Below are positions 32,306 through 43,700 of a stretch of DNA of 49,363 bases, one piece after another. The DNA comes from Polysphondylium violaceum (taxonomy: Eukaryota > Evosea > Eumycetozoa > Dictyosteliales > Dictyosteliaceae), in NCBI GenBank assembly GCA_000277445.1, contig AJWJ01000125.1, positions 1-49,363 on the forward strand, in the 5' to 3' direction. Position 1 is the first letter of the stretch. Each line of letters opens with the position of its first letter. Both the position numbers and the translations under genes were made by a program. The notes beneath the pieces were generated by a model, which searched no databases, was not told where the DNA came from, and was given only the letters and a program-made list of their open reading frames with translations.

Positions 32306-34563
32306 TTATTTTTGAGATTTCTTATAGGATATGAATCTTGTTAAATTAATTCTTGATTCATCCAAACGGTCCAATAGAGAACGATCCAATTTCTTCTTTT
32401 CCAATTTAATTTTGTTTCTAATGACTGGAACAAAAGCTTCAAGATGTTGGAGCATATTGAGTTGATTAAATATAGTGTTGATTGGTGATTCTGCAAAAAC
32501 ATCAAATATTGAATTGAGTGCTTCGGAAATAATTTCAGCTGGCTCGTCTTTGTTGAGACATTGTAATAAAAACATACCAATCTCTCCTAAAATTGGTTGA
32601 CAAAATCCATTTTGACCACTGATACCAATAATACCAATTAAATTGGTCTTAACGCTACTTGGTGATTTTGCACCCAATTCAATAAGACTTTTAACTTCAC
32701 TATCTTTAGTCTATTATATTTATATATTAATATAAATAATTATTATTTTAAAGTGTATTTATACATACAAAACCAATACTTGGATTAAATCTCATAATTG
32801 ACCATAATGAACTAGTAGTCATTTCAATGACTTCACTGTCGAATGAAGTTGTAATTGAATGACCTGCAATTTTAACTAAAAGATCCCAAAGAGTTTGTTG
32901 AAGAGCATTGTCTTTTGGAATGTAAAGAATTAAAAGATTAGATAAACAAGTGATAGATCTCTTGTAAATAACTTTAAGTAAAACTAAATTTGAAACCAAT
33001 TCTGGACAACTTTTAGCAATAGCAGATAAATCAATATCTGATATACTAGTGATAAAAACAACCAACTATAGTATGATGAGCAAGATTAATATGATTAATC
33101 AAACAAAACAATAATATTAAACTACATACATTTTGACACAAGGTAGTTGTTGAAAGGAATTTGCCAATTGAAGAAAGTTCTTCATTATTATTATTGCTAG
33201 TATTACCATCTTCAACATCTAAAAATTTATCATCATCATCATAGGGATTATCTTGAGGAGTACCATTTTCTTCTTCAAATGACAAGATATTGGTGAAAAT
33301 TTCAATAGATGATTGTAAGGCAGAAAGATTCTCTTTCCAAAGATCAATTGAATTCTTTAATTTCTTTTCCATTTCGTCCAAAATTTCACCAGTTTTAACT
33401 TTTTTCTTTTTCTCTCCATTGTTGTTGTTGCTATAGGCCATGACATCTTCAACCATTTCTTTATCTTGATCCATGTTCTCATCGGCACCAGCATTTTTAT
33501 TAATGGCAGCCAATTCTTTTTCTTCTTTTTCTTTTTCTTCCTTTTCATATTGTTCTCTGACGACTTGAGTTTGATCGACCATATCTTTAAGTTCCTTTAA
33601 TGCTTGAATGGGGGTGAAATTAAAACAACTGAGTAAAAGTGGTGTGATGCCTTGAATAACTAAATCTCTACTATACAATGAACCAACGTTAAAAAGTGTA
33701 ATAGAAGTCATGGTCTTTAGCTTAAGACTCATATTGGGTGACTCCTTAACCAATTGGAATAAAGCTGTCAATAATTCTTGTGGAATAGTTTTACATATCT
33801 CGACATTGTCTTCAGTGATAATAGAGAGAAACTCTGAGATTGTAAAGATCAATTCACCAACAAATAATTGATGTTTTAAAATGATATTAAAAAGTGTAAC
33901 CAATGATGGGGCAATACAATCTGACAATCTTTTAAATAATTTTTCCGATAATTCACTAATTTGATAAATGTTGATTAATATATATATGGTTTTGATTGAA
34001 AGAGACAACAATAAATAATAGATAGATAATTACATCAAGTTTGTTAATAAAGCCAAAGTTTGAATCAATACATGTTGCTCTTCAATGAGTTTGCTTGATT
34101 TCATTTCCTTTTCTTCACAGCCTTTGATCATGTTGAGAGAGTTGAATAAGATTGAAATTAAAGAGGTTACGATATCAATGTCTATCAATGATTGAACGAT
34201 ATCTTCTTTTACAATGGTAAGATTTCTAAATGTACCAATGGCAGAGACACGAACTTGTACATCTGGATCTGATAAATGAGCCATAACTTTTAAAAGATTA
34301 ACTTTTTCCGATAGTTTAGTGACAAATGATGGATGATCAAGTACAAATTCAGACACTGTTCTAAATGCAAAATCTCTTTCAGTAGTTTCTGGACTATCAA
34401 TCATCTCTAATAACTTCAATGGGTCTTGAATGCCAGATGAAAGATTATCATTCATTATAAAATTATTGCCATTGTTATTGTTGTTGTCATCTTCATCATC
34501 CATTGGTCCTAATCCAAGGGGATCGACTCTATAAACTTTTTTATTTGAATTAAATTTACCCAT
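32306..34563 (-). CDS. HEATR3/Syo1-like armadillo-HEAT protein, 5S RNP import adaptor
   Basis: This is a homologue of symportin (yeast Syo1, human HEATR3), which binds newly made uL18 (RPL5) and uL5 (RPL11) and carries them to the nucleus for the 5S RNP. There are four exons: 34563-34034, 33955-33130, 33065-32769 and 32710-32306, giving 685 residues, close to human HEATR3 (680). The N-terminus MGKFNSNKKVYRVDPLGLGP is basic. Helical repeats begin with DPLKLLEMIDSPETTERDFA and show typical units such as MAHLSDPDVQVRVSAIGTFRNL. A large acidic/charged loop (Glu/Lys, then Asp/Asn) interrupts the repeats at about residues 330-430, as in Syo1, where it holds the RPL11-binding segment. The assignment rests on the start motif, the repeat pattern, the acidic loop and length. 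A generic armadillo protein is the alternative. Confidence 0.78.
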
Positions 34564-34862
34564 TTCTTTGTATATAGTTTTAGTTAATCTCTCGATGAGA
34601 TAGATTGGTGATCCAATGTTGCGAAGAAGAAATAATAAGAGAAAACTAAAAAAACGAGGAGGCTTATTTTTTTTTTTCGTTTTTTTTTTTTATTTTTTTT
34701 TTATTTTTTTTTGAAATTGGTGGTTGCTATATGAGCAATAATGCATGCGAGGGCTTTTCAATGAATGAATAAATACAACATTTTATTTTTAAAATATTAT
34801 TCTTTTTATTTGTTTTATATTATATTATAGGTCTTAAACTTTTACAATATATTTATCTACTA
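34564..34862. promoter_or_regulatory. intergenic region: HEATR3-like promoter
   Basis: This 299-base gap lies between two minus-strand genes. It contains long T runs (34669-34710) close to the HEATR3-like start, and an AT-rich 3' flank of the adenylate-kinase-like gene. Nothing else was seen. Confidence 0.4.
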
Positions 34863-36527
34863 TTATACAGTCATGGTTTGTTTTTTAAAGGAGGGTTTAG
34901 AAATAGATGATGCTATGTTATTACTATTATTACTACTAGATGAGTTGTTATTATTACTATTATTAAGACTATAAGTTTCTCTAATTATATCTTGTACTTG
35001 ATCTTTTGAACCATTGGCATCGATGAGATTAAACTCAAATTTACTTTTCAATTTACAAAGTTCAGTGAATTGATCTTGGTAGAGAGAGTATCTCTTTTTC
35101 GAGGCCTCTGGATCGGTATCGGTGTCTCTAATTTCAAGGAGGGGGAGATCTCTTTCCTTTCTAACAACGTTTTCTTGGATGGCTTGTTTACCACGATAAA
35201 TTTGACGAGCAATACTCTCTTCCTCAGAGACGTGAAGAATACTAACACGAAACTTTGGCAATGTTGCGTGAGAGTTCACTGATCTTTTGAGATAACACAA
35301 CTTTTCATAAAGGAGTTCGACAAACTTTACCTGTTTGGCAGATCTTGGAAAACCGTCAATCATAACAGCACCCTTTTTTGTTCCATAGGTAGGCTTGGAA
35401 ATCTCTTTTAAAAGCAATTCAAACACGAGTTTATCATTGACCAAACCTCCTTGTTTTTTGATTTCTTGACACTCTGGTGAATTTAAAAGTGAGCTAACGA
35501 CAACGGGATCATCTTGTACATTTAAAACCTCTTTTAAAATTTCTGTATTTGTACCTTTTCCAGATCCTGGTGCACCGGCTAAAAAAATCACCTCTGATGG
35601 AAATTGCAAGTTTTCCAATCCATTCTTTGCTACCAAATCTGACCAAACTGATGAAAATGTACTTTCAGCTTCATATTGTAAAAATCTATCACCTATTAGT
35701 AAAAAAAAAAAATATTAATCAATTATTATTCAAATTGGTCTCATTATTAACATTGAATACTTACTATTTGCTAAACTTTTAATTTTATCTAAAGGTTCAA
35801 TTTCAAGAATAGGATTTTGCATTAGTGAATGGTTATTATTCATATTATTGGGAATCAGCATATGAGCTAATATGGAATGGAAAGAAGTTATTATTATTAT
35901 AATGAAATGGATATTATTATAAATTAAAAATAATTTAATTTTGATTTTTAAAATAAATTACTTACTTGATAGAGTATCTAAAGAAAATCTTCTTTCGTGA
36001 TCATCAAGTATATGGGATTTGGATTTGGTGAGTGAACTTAGATAGTCTGTAATTGAATTCTTTCTTGCTATTGGTTTGGTGATGGGTTGTTGACCCAATT
36101 CATCCATTTCGTTATCTATCATGTGTTTAAAAATTTATAAAATTAATAAAAATGATAAATAGTCAATATCATAAATACTAATACATACAAATAGCTTGAC
36201 CAAAATCTGTTAAGTTTGAAATAGATTCATCATTTAAAACCAATATTTTTGAAGTGGAGTAATATGATTGATTACATGGTCCACAAATTGAGTTTCTTCG
36301 AGATCCTAGTTTAAATGAAGAGAAATCTTTGGATCCTCTTCTAAGAGCTGTATTTACTATTGATGTTGTGCCCTTTTTTTGTTGGAATATAAAGTTACAT
36401 TTGTATAATTATTTATGTAATATTTAATTAAATAAAAAAATAAATTGTTAAAAAAATGGTTAGATAACAAATATTTATCAAAGGATAATAAAAATTAATG
36501 TAATAGATAAATAAATACTTTAATCAT
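34863..36527 (-). CDS. adenylate-kinase-like P-loop nucleotide kinase with long N-terminal extension
   Basis: This is a nucleoside monophosphate kinase fold protein. There are five exons: 36527-36519 (only MIK), 36372-36189, 36115-35966, 35866-35765 and 35692-34863, giving 424 residues with exact phase. The kinase starts at about residue 180 with the P-loop FLAGAPGSGKGT (185-196). The NMP-binding part has SSLLNSPECQEIKKQGGLVND, and the GFPRS motif matches the GFPRT of adenylate kinases. The LID region (RQIYRGKQAI, then ERDLPLLEIRDTDTD) is unlike classical adenylate kinases, so the substrate could differ. The first 180 residues (Ser-rich, with SICGPCNQSYYSTSK) have no domain I recognise. The Ser/Asn tail is low complexity. 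The microexon and first intron are less certain than the rest, because the acceptor follows an A run. Confidence 0.8.
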
Positions 36528-37350
36528 TTTGGAAAAAAAAACAAAGAATTTAATTTAATTTAATTTTGGAAAATAAATTGAAGGAATATATATTTATATA
36601 AGTATATGGGAATTATGTATAAAAGATAATTAATTGATAATATTATTATTTATATTTTTATTAGTACAATAAATAAAAGAATTTTGTTTGTTGCTTTTGA
36701 TTTTTTAAATGAAAACTAGTATTTATAGAGATTGAAAAAAAAGATATCAAAATAATATTATTATTAATTAATAAAGCAAGAGACCTATGTTCTTTGTCTT
36801 CTTCTTATTAATAAAGTGTAATTTCCTAATTTCTTTACTTGGCTGGAATTAGAGAATTAAATAAACGTAATTGGCCATGCATACCCCCCAACCTTCTTTT
36901 TTTATTTTAAATATATATTTTTTTTATAAAAAAACTATTTTTACAACCACATTTGGAAACTAGAAAATTCCTCATATGTCAATTCACTTTAAATCTGACA
37001 AGAAATTTAATTTTTCAAGAATGAGTGAGATGATACACATAAACAAGTTTAATTCTTTTTTAAATAATATGTATATTTCCATCTCTGTTTATTGAGATAT
37101 TGTCATCACGCTGATTTCAAACAAAAAAACACAAATGTGGTGAGTGTGGTGGTGTGAGTGAATTTCAGTGTGTGGCGAGATTCACCAGAGAGTGTGCGGT
37201 TTTTGTTTTTCAGTTTTTTTTATTTTGAAACGCTCGCACACCAAAACATGGAATTTAAAAAGTTTTGTGAAATCCATATTTGGGTGAGTGCGAATTAGAT
37301 GGATTGGAATGGATTATGATAACAGCCATCACCACCATCCTTGAATTGAT
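36528..37350. promoter_or_regulatory. intergenic region upstream of the adenylate-kinase-like gene
   Basis: These 820 bases lie between two minus-strand genes. They are very AT-rich up to about 36960. A block with GT/CA-rich sequence (37138-37190) next to T runs and CTCGCACACC (37229-37238) follows. It holds the 3' flank of the DUF1206 gene and the promoter of the kinase-like gene. No gene was seen. Confidence 0.4.
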
Positions 37351-38731
37351 CTATACACTGTTGCTATTGTTGAGTTCGTTGTGGGTGCTGCTACTGAATG
37401 AGTGAATTTCCTTTACGCCACCGTTTTCCTCCTCCATATTAATCTCTTGATCAACTTGATTATTTACATCGTGGCCAACGAGATCGTCGTCAAAGTTTTG
37501 GCCATCTTTGGGAATTCTAAAGAGGATGCCGTTAAAGTAGTATCGGCTGTCGAGGTCTTTGCCCAACACGCTCTTGGCATAGACGTCGTCTTTGTGGGCG
37601 GGAAGTCTTCTGAAAAACACGAGCCAGAAACACCACAATGCGTAAAAGACAATGAGCACGGCAATGATAAACAGCAGCGTAGAGTTGTAGTTGGCAATCT
37701 GCTGAAACACACCTTGGAAACCGAGGAGCGAGGTATCGGCCTCTTTGCCTTGGTTAATGTCGGCGACGGCCTTGATCAATACACCGCCAAAGGCGCCGAA
37801 AAACATGGATCTGCCCACAGCACCGATTCTGGCGAATCCCAATGCGGTCCAATAGAGATACTTGTTCATTCTCTCGGTAGACAACTCTCTTCTAAACTTG
37901 GCAGGCTTGATAAAGTAGATCAGATACACAATGGACACGACAAAGAATGTGACGCCCAGCACACAGACCACAATCTTTCCGAGCACGTGACTGTAGAGCA
38001 GATGCAGAATATGTGACGTCCCACTCTCTTTTTTCTTTTCGTGTGCCAAAACTCTGGCCGCGTCAACGCCCAGCACAAAATAGAATCCCGATGAAAACAC
38101 TCTACCAAATCTCTTTAAGATAGCGCCCGCAGATTTGTGCCCCAGTTGATCGATATCAAATATAATGAAAAAGATACCCCAACAACCATACGACCAAAGA
38201 CCAAGTAAGAGTAAAATAATTACACCACCACTAAACATTTCCTGCAACTCTTCAAATACACCGTCAGGTCCAGCCACCGATCTTCTCTTATCAACAGCGG
38301 CTGCAATAGATAATACTCCGAGTGCACTATATAACATTGCTAATTTCGTCAATTACTATATTAGTATATATATCTCTGGTATGGATAATAAATCTAAATA
38401 TCCACAAATCTAGATTTACACCTCTATATATCTTACTTTTTGCCATAAAACCAAATCTAGTAATGATTTGGGCAGATAGATAAAATCTTCTATTTTGATT
38501 GATGTCCCATTTGTATTTATTGGTGTTGAAGAGGAATTTAAAGTATTTCCAACGGCCACTCTCTTTAGCCTGTGCTCTGAGACGAATGACATCGTATTCA
38601 TCATTCATGTTTGTTTCAACGGGTTCCTTGTCTTTTTCCTTTAGATGGCTTGTATGTCTCTGTGGTAGAGGCGATGTTTGTTCAGAGACACTACCTACAC
38701 TACTTTTATGATGATGGCTTTTATATGTCAT
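37351..38731 (-). CDS. DUF1206 multi-pass membrane protein
   Basis: This is an integral membrane protein of the DUF1206 family, which I know mainly from bacteria; its function is not established. Exon 2 (38339-37351) carries the start of the first repeat: RFGFMAK joined to TMLYSALGVLSIAAAV, then GPDGVFEELQEMF and a second hydrophobic helix. Three such two-helix repeats give about six membrane segments (others: KYLYWTALGFARIGAVGRSMFFGAFGGVLIKAV). The acceptor at 38340 was chosen because it restores this repeat in phase with exon 1 (ending 38437, donor GTAAGA). The C-terminal tail is acidic and Asn/Ser-rich. The start given (38731) is the only in-frame ATG upstream of the conserved part that is well placed. 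The frame stays open to 39001 without ATG and looks coding, so an upstream exon is likely, perhaps 39137-39811. Confidence 0.72.
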
Positions 38732-39136
38732 ACTAGGTGTAATGGGTACTGATAAACTATCATTAAATGCTATATGACTTTCATGATTATTATTACTGCT
38801 GTTTGTTGTATTGGTTGTTGTTGTTTTGGGATCGTCGTTATCATTATCAAATTCATTATTATTCTTTGGTCGTTCCTGTGCTTTATTGATTTGATTATAT
38901 ATTTTATTATTAAACTCTGTGTATGTATTTGTTTGGAAATGTCGATTATTAATATTAAAAATAATCAATGTGGGGTGGTAAATTTTAAAAAATGTTAATA
39001 TCTAGATCTATAAAAGTTTAGTGTGTGTGTGTATGTGTGTGTGTGATATCAATGGATCAAGATATAATAGACAAATTAGATCGCTGAAAAAAATATATTG
39101 ATACCATATTATTACTATTGTTATGGGCAAAGATAT

Positions 39137-39811
39137 CTAGTATACAAAAATATTAAAAATAAAACATGTGATGATAAATGCTAATATATATATCAATTGA
39201 TAATCACTTTTATCTGTATTTGAGTCATCCAGAGATATCGATAATGGCGAAACTGGGTCTATTTGTATAGTAGTTGGTGATGTTGGTGATACTATATCAC
39301 TATTATTATATTTTTTTATATCACTAGAGTCATCCAATGGTATATCTATACAGATATTGATATTTGAACTCGACGATAGAGATGGTGGTGTTGTTGTTGT
39401 TGTTGTTGTTTTTGGTATTGTTGGACCAGTATCTTGATTATCTGTAATATTACAAGCACTATCATAATTTGTCTCTACTCCTGCTCTTGGTGCTGTTATT
39501 GGCGGTGATGAACGTGAAAGTGAATGTGGTGATGTATTATTAGTGTCTACCCTACTTTTTGAACTTGACAAAGATGAAGAAGGTTCTGTATCTCCTTCTA
39601 CAACCTGCACATCCTCCAATAAATTGTCGTCAGAGGACTTTAATGATGACTCTCCATAGCTATCTTTTTCCAACAGAGTAGAGGAACTAGTTTTAATTTC
39701 ACTATTGTTGTTATTACTATTGTTATTGTTGTCTATATCACTATCACCACTTCTGGCAATCCCCGGTGACACGATCACACCCTCTGTCTTTGGTGTTTGC
39801 AATGGATCCAT
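39137..39811 (-). CDS. low-complexity Ser/Thr/Asn-rich ORF, tail-anchored protein or 5' exon of the DUF1206 gene
   Basis: This is a 224-codon open frame from a good ATG (MDPLQTPKTEGVIVSPGIAR). It is acidic and rich in Ser, Thr, Asn and Pro, with no recognised domain. It ends in a hydrophobic stretch, LIYILAFIITCFIFNIF, then a stop. Two readings are possible. It may be a small tail-anchored protein. Alternatively the hydrophobic end may be AT-rich intron read in frame, and the ORF is the first exon of the DUF1206 gene just downstream, whose own open frame lacks an ATG. Compatible donor/acceptor phases exist (for example AAAA|GTGATT near 39209 with CACAG at 38917, or TTT|GTATAC near 39146 with ACAGAG at 38915), but the donors are weak. 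Confidence 0.5.
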   Translation of the reverse strand: MDPLQTPKTEGVIVSPGIARSGDSDIDNNNNSNNNNSEIKTSSSTLLEKDSYGESSLKSSDDNLLEDVQVVEGDTEPSSSLSSSKSRVDTNNTSPHSLSRSSPPITAPRAGVETNYDSACNITDNQDTGPTIPKTTTTTTTPPSLSSSSNINICIDIPLDDSSDIKKYNNSDIVSPTSPTTIQIDPVSPLSISLDDSNTDKSDYQLIYILAFIITCFIFNIFVY

Positions 39812-40783
39812 GTGTATCTGCTATATCTACTATATTTCACACACACAGATATCTAAAAATGTGCGGTGGACGAAAAAAAATTGTAAAAAAACACAACCAA
39901 TATTTGGGCGTGGGTGGATAATATCAAAATCTGCAAAATAAAAAAATAAAAAATAAATAGAAAAAAAACAAAAGATAGAGATAAGATTATTAGAATTAAG
40001 TTTATTGATAAATAAATAAATATTATAATATAATGTTAGTTTGGAGAATTAATTTGGAGCTATCTATGATTATTGATCAAAACTCGTTATAATATAATAA
40101 AAATGAAAATGGGGGGTAGATATGTGGACACAAAAAAGTGTGTGTGTAAAATAAGTGTGTGTATGTAATGTTTTTGTAATGGTTGGAATAAATGTGATAA
40201 ATAAAGGGTAAGAGAGGGGTTAAGTTTGCTCTCTTTGGATAATCCGATAACATACACAGAACCAAGTTTTTGGCATGTTCGAAAATTAAAAAAAATGAAA
40301 AAAAAAATGCAAAATTCTATGGGCGACGAAATATCTAAATTGGGCAATAATTTTTATACGTATGGACAAAAATTCTAAAAATATATTGTCTGCACCAAAA
40401 AGTTTAGGAGTAACGGAAACATTATGTATGCAAAAGTAATAGTAATAGTAATAGTATTGTCCTACATACCTATTGTGTATTGGTGTTGTTTATGACTGAA
40501 AAATAATAATACTAAAATTGATATGATATGATATGATATGATTACTTTGTGTTTTGAGTGAGTGTCAAGCCTTATATAGAGGTATAAAAGTCTTGTTCAG
40601 TTTTTGTTTTGGAAATGAAAATAATAAAAAAAATTGAAAAAATTGAAAAAAATATAAAAAAATGCAAAAATACAAAAACAAGAAGAATGTTGCCCTCTGT
40701 CACATCATGTTTCGACTTGAGTTTTACTATAAAAGGATACGAGTATTTTTTGTCAATTATTATTCTTATTTTTTATTTTTTTG
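39812..40783. promoter_or_regulatory. intergenic region between the low-complexity ORF and the Kelch-RhoGAP gene
   Basis: These 970 bases hold the promoter of the 39811 ORF and the 3' flank of the Kelch-RhoGAP gene. They are AT-rich, with a GTGTGTGT patch (40138-40165), TAATAG repeats (40435-40456), and a pentamer repeat at 40521-40540. Plus-strand open frames at 40609-40833 and 40662-41057 are antisense to the gene's tail or homopolymer-derived and are not counted as genes. Confidence 0.4.
40521..40540. repeat. ATATG pentamer microsatellite
   Basis: Four perfect tandem copies of ATATG lie in an intergenic region. They are likely length-variable; no function is inferred. Confidence 0.7.
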
Positions 40784-43700
40784 CTACACACAATCTTCTT
40801 TTTGTTGTTCTTCTGTTGTATTGGCAGTCGTAGTATTTGTATTATTACTACTGCTAGGACTATTTGTTATTTGTAAATTTGCAATTGTTGGAGTAGTGTT
40901 GGCACTATTTAAATTTGTTGGATTATTATTTACAACTACTAGAGTATTATTAGTATTAGTGTTACTAGTATTGCTATTATTATTACTAGTAGTATTATTA
41001 TTATTATTATTATTATTTGTATTTTCATTATTCATTGGAGGTGAAGTTGAAGATTGAATTGGTGAAGTTGAAGTTGGGGGAGTTGAATAGGTGGATGAAG
41101 ACATTGATAAAGAGGAATCGTCTTCATCATCAACTTGAAGGAACGATTTGGGGCCTGATGTGGGGTTTTCAGAGAAAATGTAACTGAAATCTTCGATAAA
41201 GGTTTGCATGATGCCGCATTGGAGCTGAGTTTCGGTCATCAGGGCCATACGATCGGTGGTCGGGGTTCTGGGCTTGAGGATGGTGGGTCCAAACACGATG
41301 GACAGGTTTTTAGAGTTCATTTTGTTGACGTCCGAGTGCTCAGAGATCTTGACCAGCAGGTCGACAAGGAGGGTGAGCACGATACGATTGTCGGCGGGTA
41401 TTTTCCAAAATATGTTTCTGATAGTCTCGGCGTCTTCGTTTTTACGCGCGTCCAAGAGGGGTAAAAAGAACTCGTGGGGGATGAGTGGGGGCTCGATCAG
41501 ACGGAGATAGTGTTTGAGGGCGTTGGACACATTGTGCACCTCAAAGTTGAGGTTGGGCTCGTTTTGTCCGTTGAACGACTTGACAATACCGCGCACAGTG
41601 TCCATGTTGCCCGACAGACGAAAGATGCCTTCGACCTCGAGACAGTTTTTACGAAGATGTGCAATGACCTTTTCAATCACGTCGCGTCTAAACGGCATGC
41701 TCTCCTTGCTCTTGCTGCTGCTTGTGCTAAATAGCTTGATCTTTTTATGCTTTTTCTCGAGTTTCTCCTTCTCGAGTCTCTCACGCTCGAGGCGGTCTTG
41801 TTTGTCGCGTTCTTGCTTTTCGCGCTCCTGTTTCTCACGCTCACGCTCTTGCTTTTCCTTTTCTTTTCCAATCTCTCCTTTTCTTTTTCCTTTTCACGCT
41901 CTTGCTTTTCTTTTTCCTTTTCCAATCGTTCCTTCTCCATCTTTTCCTTGTAGATCATTTGTTTGAGAGCCTTGCCGAGTTTCTTTCTAACTTTATTCTT
42001 TTCGTGTTCCTCCAGCTCCTCTTGGTTGAGTGCCGAATGTAAGTTTGTCATACTACTGTTATTTGGAATACTATGACCACTACTAGTGGTAGTAGTGGTT
42101 GTACTATTGATAGATGAATCTAGACTAGCCAAATTATTACAACTACTAGTACTATGAATGGAGCTAGTTTCATCGTTATTGTTATCAAACGTATCTTGTA
42201 TATTGGCAGCCATGATGGCGTTATTTAAATTTGATAACTTTGTCACATCAATATCATTGGGTGTCTCTGTACCATCCACGGGTTTAAATGATCCCGACAA
42301 CCTATTCTTTTTACTTGGCATCAAATATTTGAATAACTTTTGTGCACTCTTGGTATTATTATTATTGCTGTTATTGTTATTACTACTATTACTATTATTA
42401 CTATTCATATCATCTTTTTTCTTGATTAATCCAGGTATTGGATTAGAGGTTGAACGAGAATGTGAGATATTTTCTTTTTTCTTTGGAGGTGATAAAGAAT
42501 AATCACTCTGATTGGGTTGCTCTATATCACTGCTATTGTCATTGATTGCACTATTATTAATATTATGTTGAATTTGTTCAATTCTATCTACTATATAGTC
42601 ATTTTCATCTGATGGTTCCATTCCCAAGACTATATTTGAGAGTTGATCCATTTTGGATTTAATTTGTTCCAAATATTGATGAGATTCTCTTTGTTTCTTT
42701 TCATAGGATCCCCATAAATGATAGATATCTTCATAGATATCTAGTATTTGTTTGGCATTCAATGATGACGATGGTTGCTGATGATATGGTTGATTGGATT
42801 TCAATAGTTCCAATTCTTTTTCAAGTTTGAGTCTCTTGGCTTGTTCTTCATTCATTTTTAATTTGAGTTCTTGGTAGTGTGACTTTAGTATATCAAATTT
42901 AAGGTTACAGGGATTTGATGGACAAGCACCGCCACCATCGGCGGTAGTGGTGGTGGATGACTTTTCAATGATACTGCCACTCACACTAATGCCTCTGGGC
43001 TGTTGTTGCTGTTGGTCATTGGCATTGGCATTGGGTGAGGTAGGCATGGAAGATGGCGAGGTGGTGGATAATGGCATCAGTGATTCCATTTGTAAATTAA
43101 ATAGCAGGTTGTCTATGGTCGCATTGGTGTTGCTGGTAACGTTGGTGTTGGTGTTGCTGGTGGAGGAGGGGTACGAGATAGAGGTGGTTCTGGGGGTGAG
43201 GGGAGGCTTGATGTCGTTGAATAGTGATCGCTGGGGATTGAGGGGCGTAGAGTTTGGTGTATTGGGTGTGGATGAGGACGAGGAGGACAGAGGTGAGGGG
43301 GAGGAAGAGTAGTTGATCAGCGACGACGAGTGGGCTGTGGCGCGTCGGCCGCCACTGTTGATGACTGGCTTGAGGTCCAGTTTGAGGGTCTCGAGGACAT
43401 AGTATGTGTTGTGTATCTTTGATTTACTGTTGAGGACGCCTTCGCTGCCGCCGAGGATCAGCAGTCTGCTCGATATGGGCAGACAGACGTGTCCTGTTCT
43501 CGGAGAGGGGTTGATGCCCGATGTCTTGATGAGGGACCATGTGAACGACTCTGTGTCAAACACATACAAGTCATTGTTGCAGTGCGGAGTCCCGGCAGGC
43601 TCGTCGACGCTGCCGCCAAATATGAACAAACGCGAGCCTATTGACACGCTGGAATGGCCGCAACGGGGCGTTGGTGGGTCGCCTCTGACGGGGGGACAGC

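Noticed and set aside
39110-39130. CCCATAA on the minus strand as a possible upstream element for small RNA genes
   Set aside because: It differs from the known dictyostelid element at the base before CCC, and no small-RNA-like sequence follows at the expected distance.
40662-41057. 131-codon plus-strand open frame rich in Leu and Val
   Set aside because: It is largely antisense to the Asn-rich tail of the Kelch-RhoGAP protein; poly-Leu/Val is the usual mirror of AAT/AAC runs.
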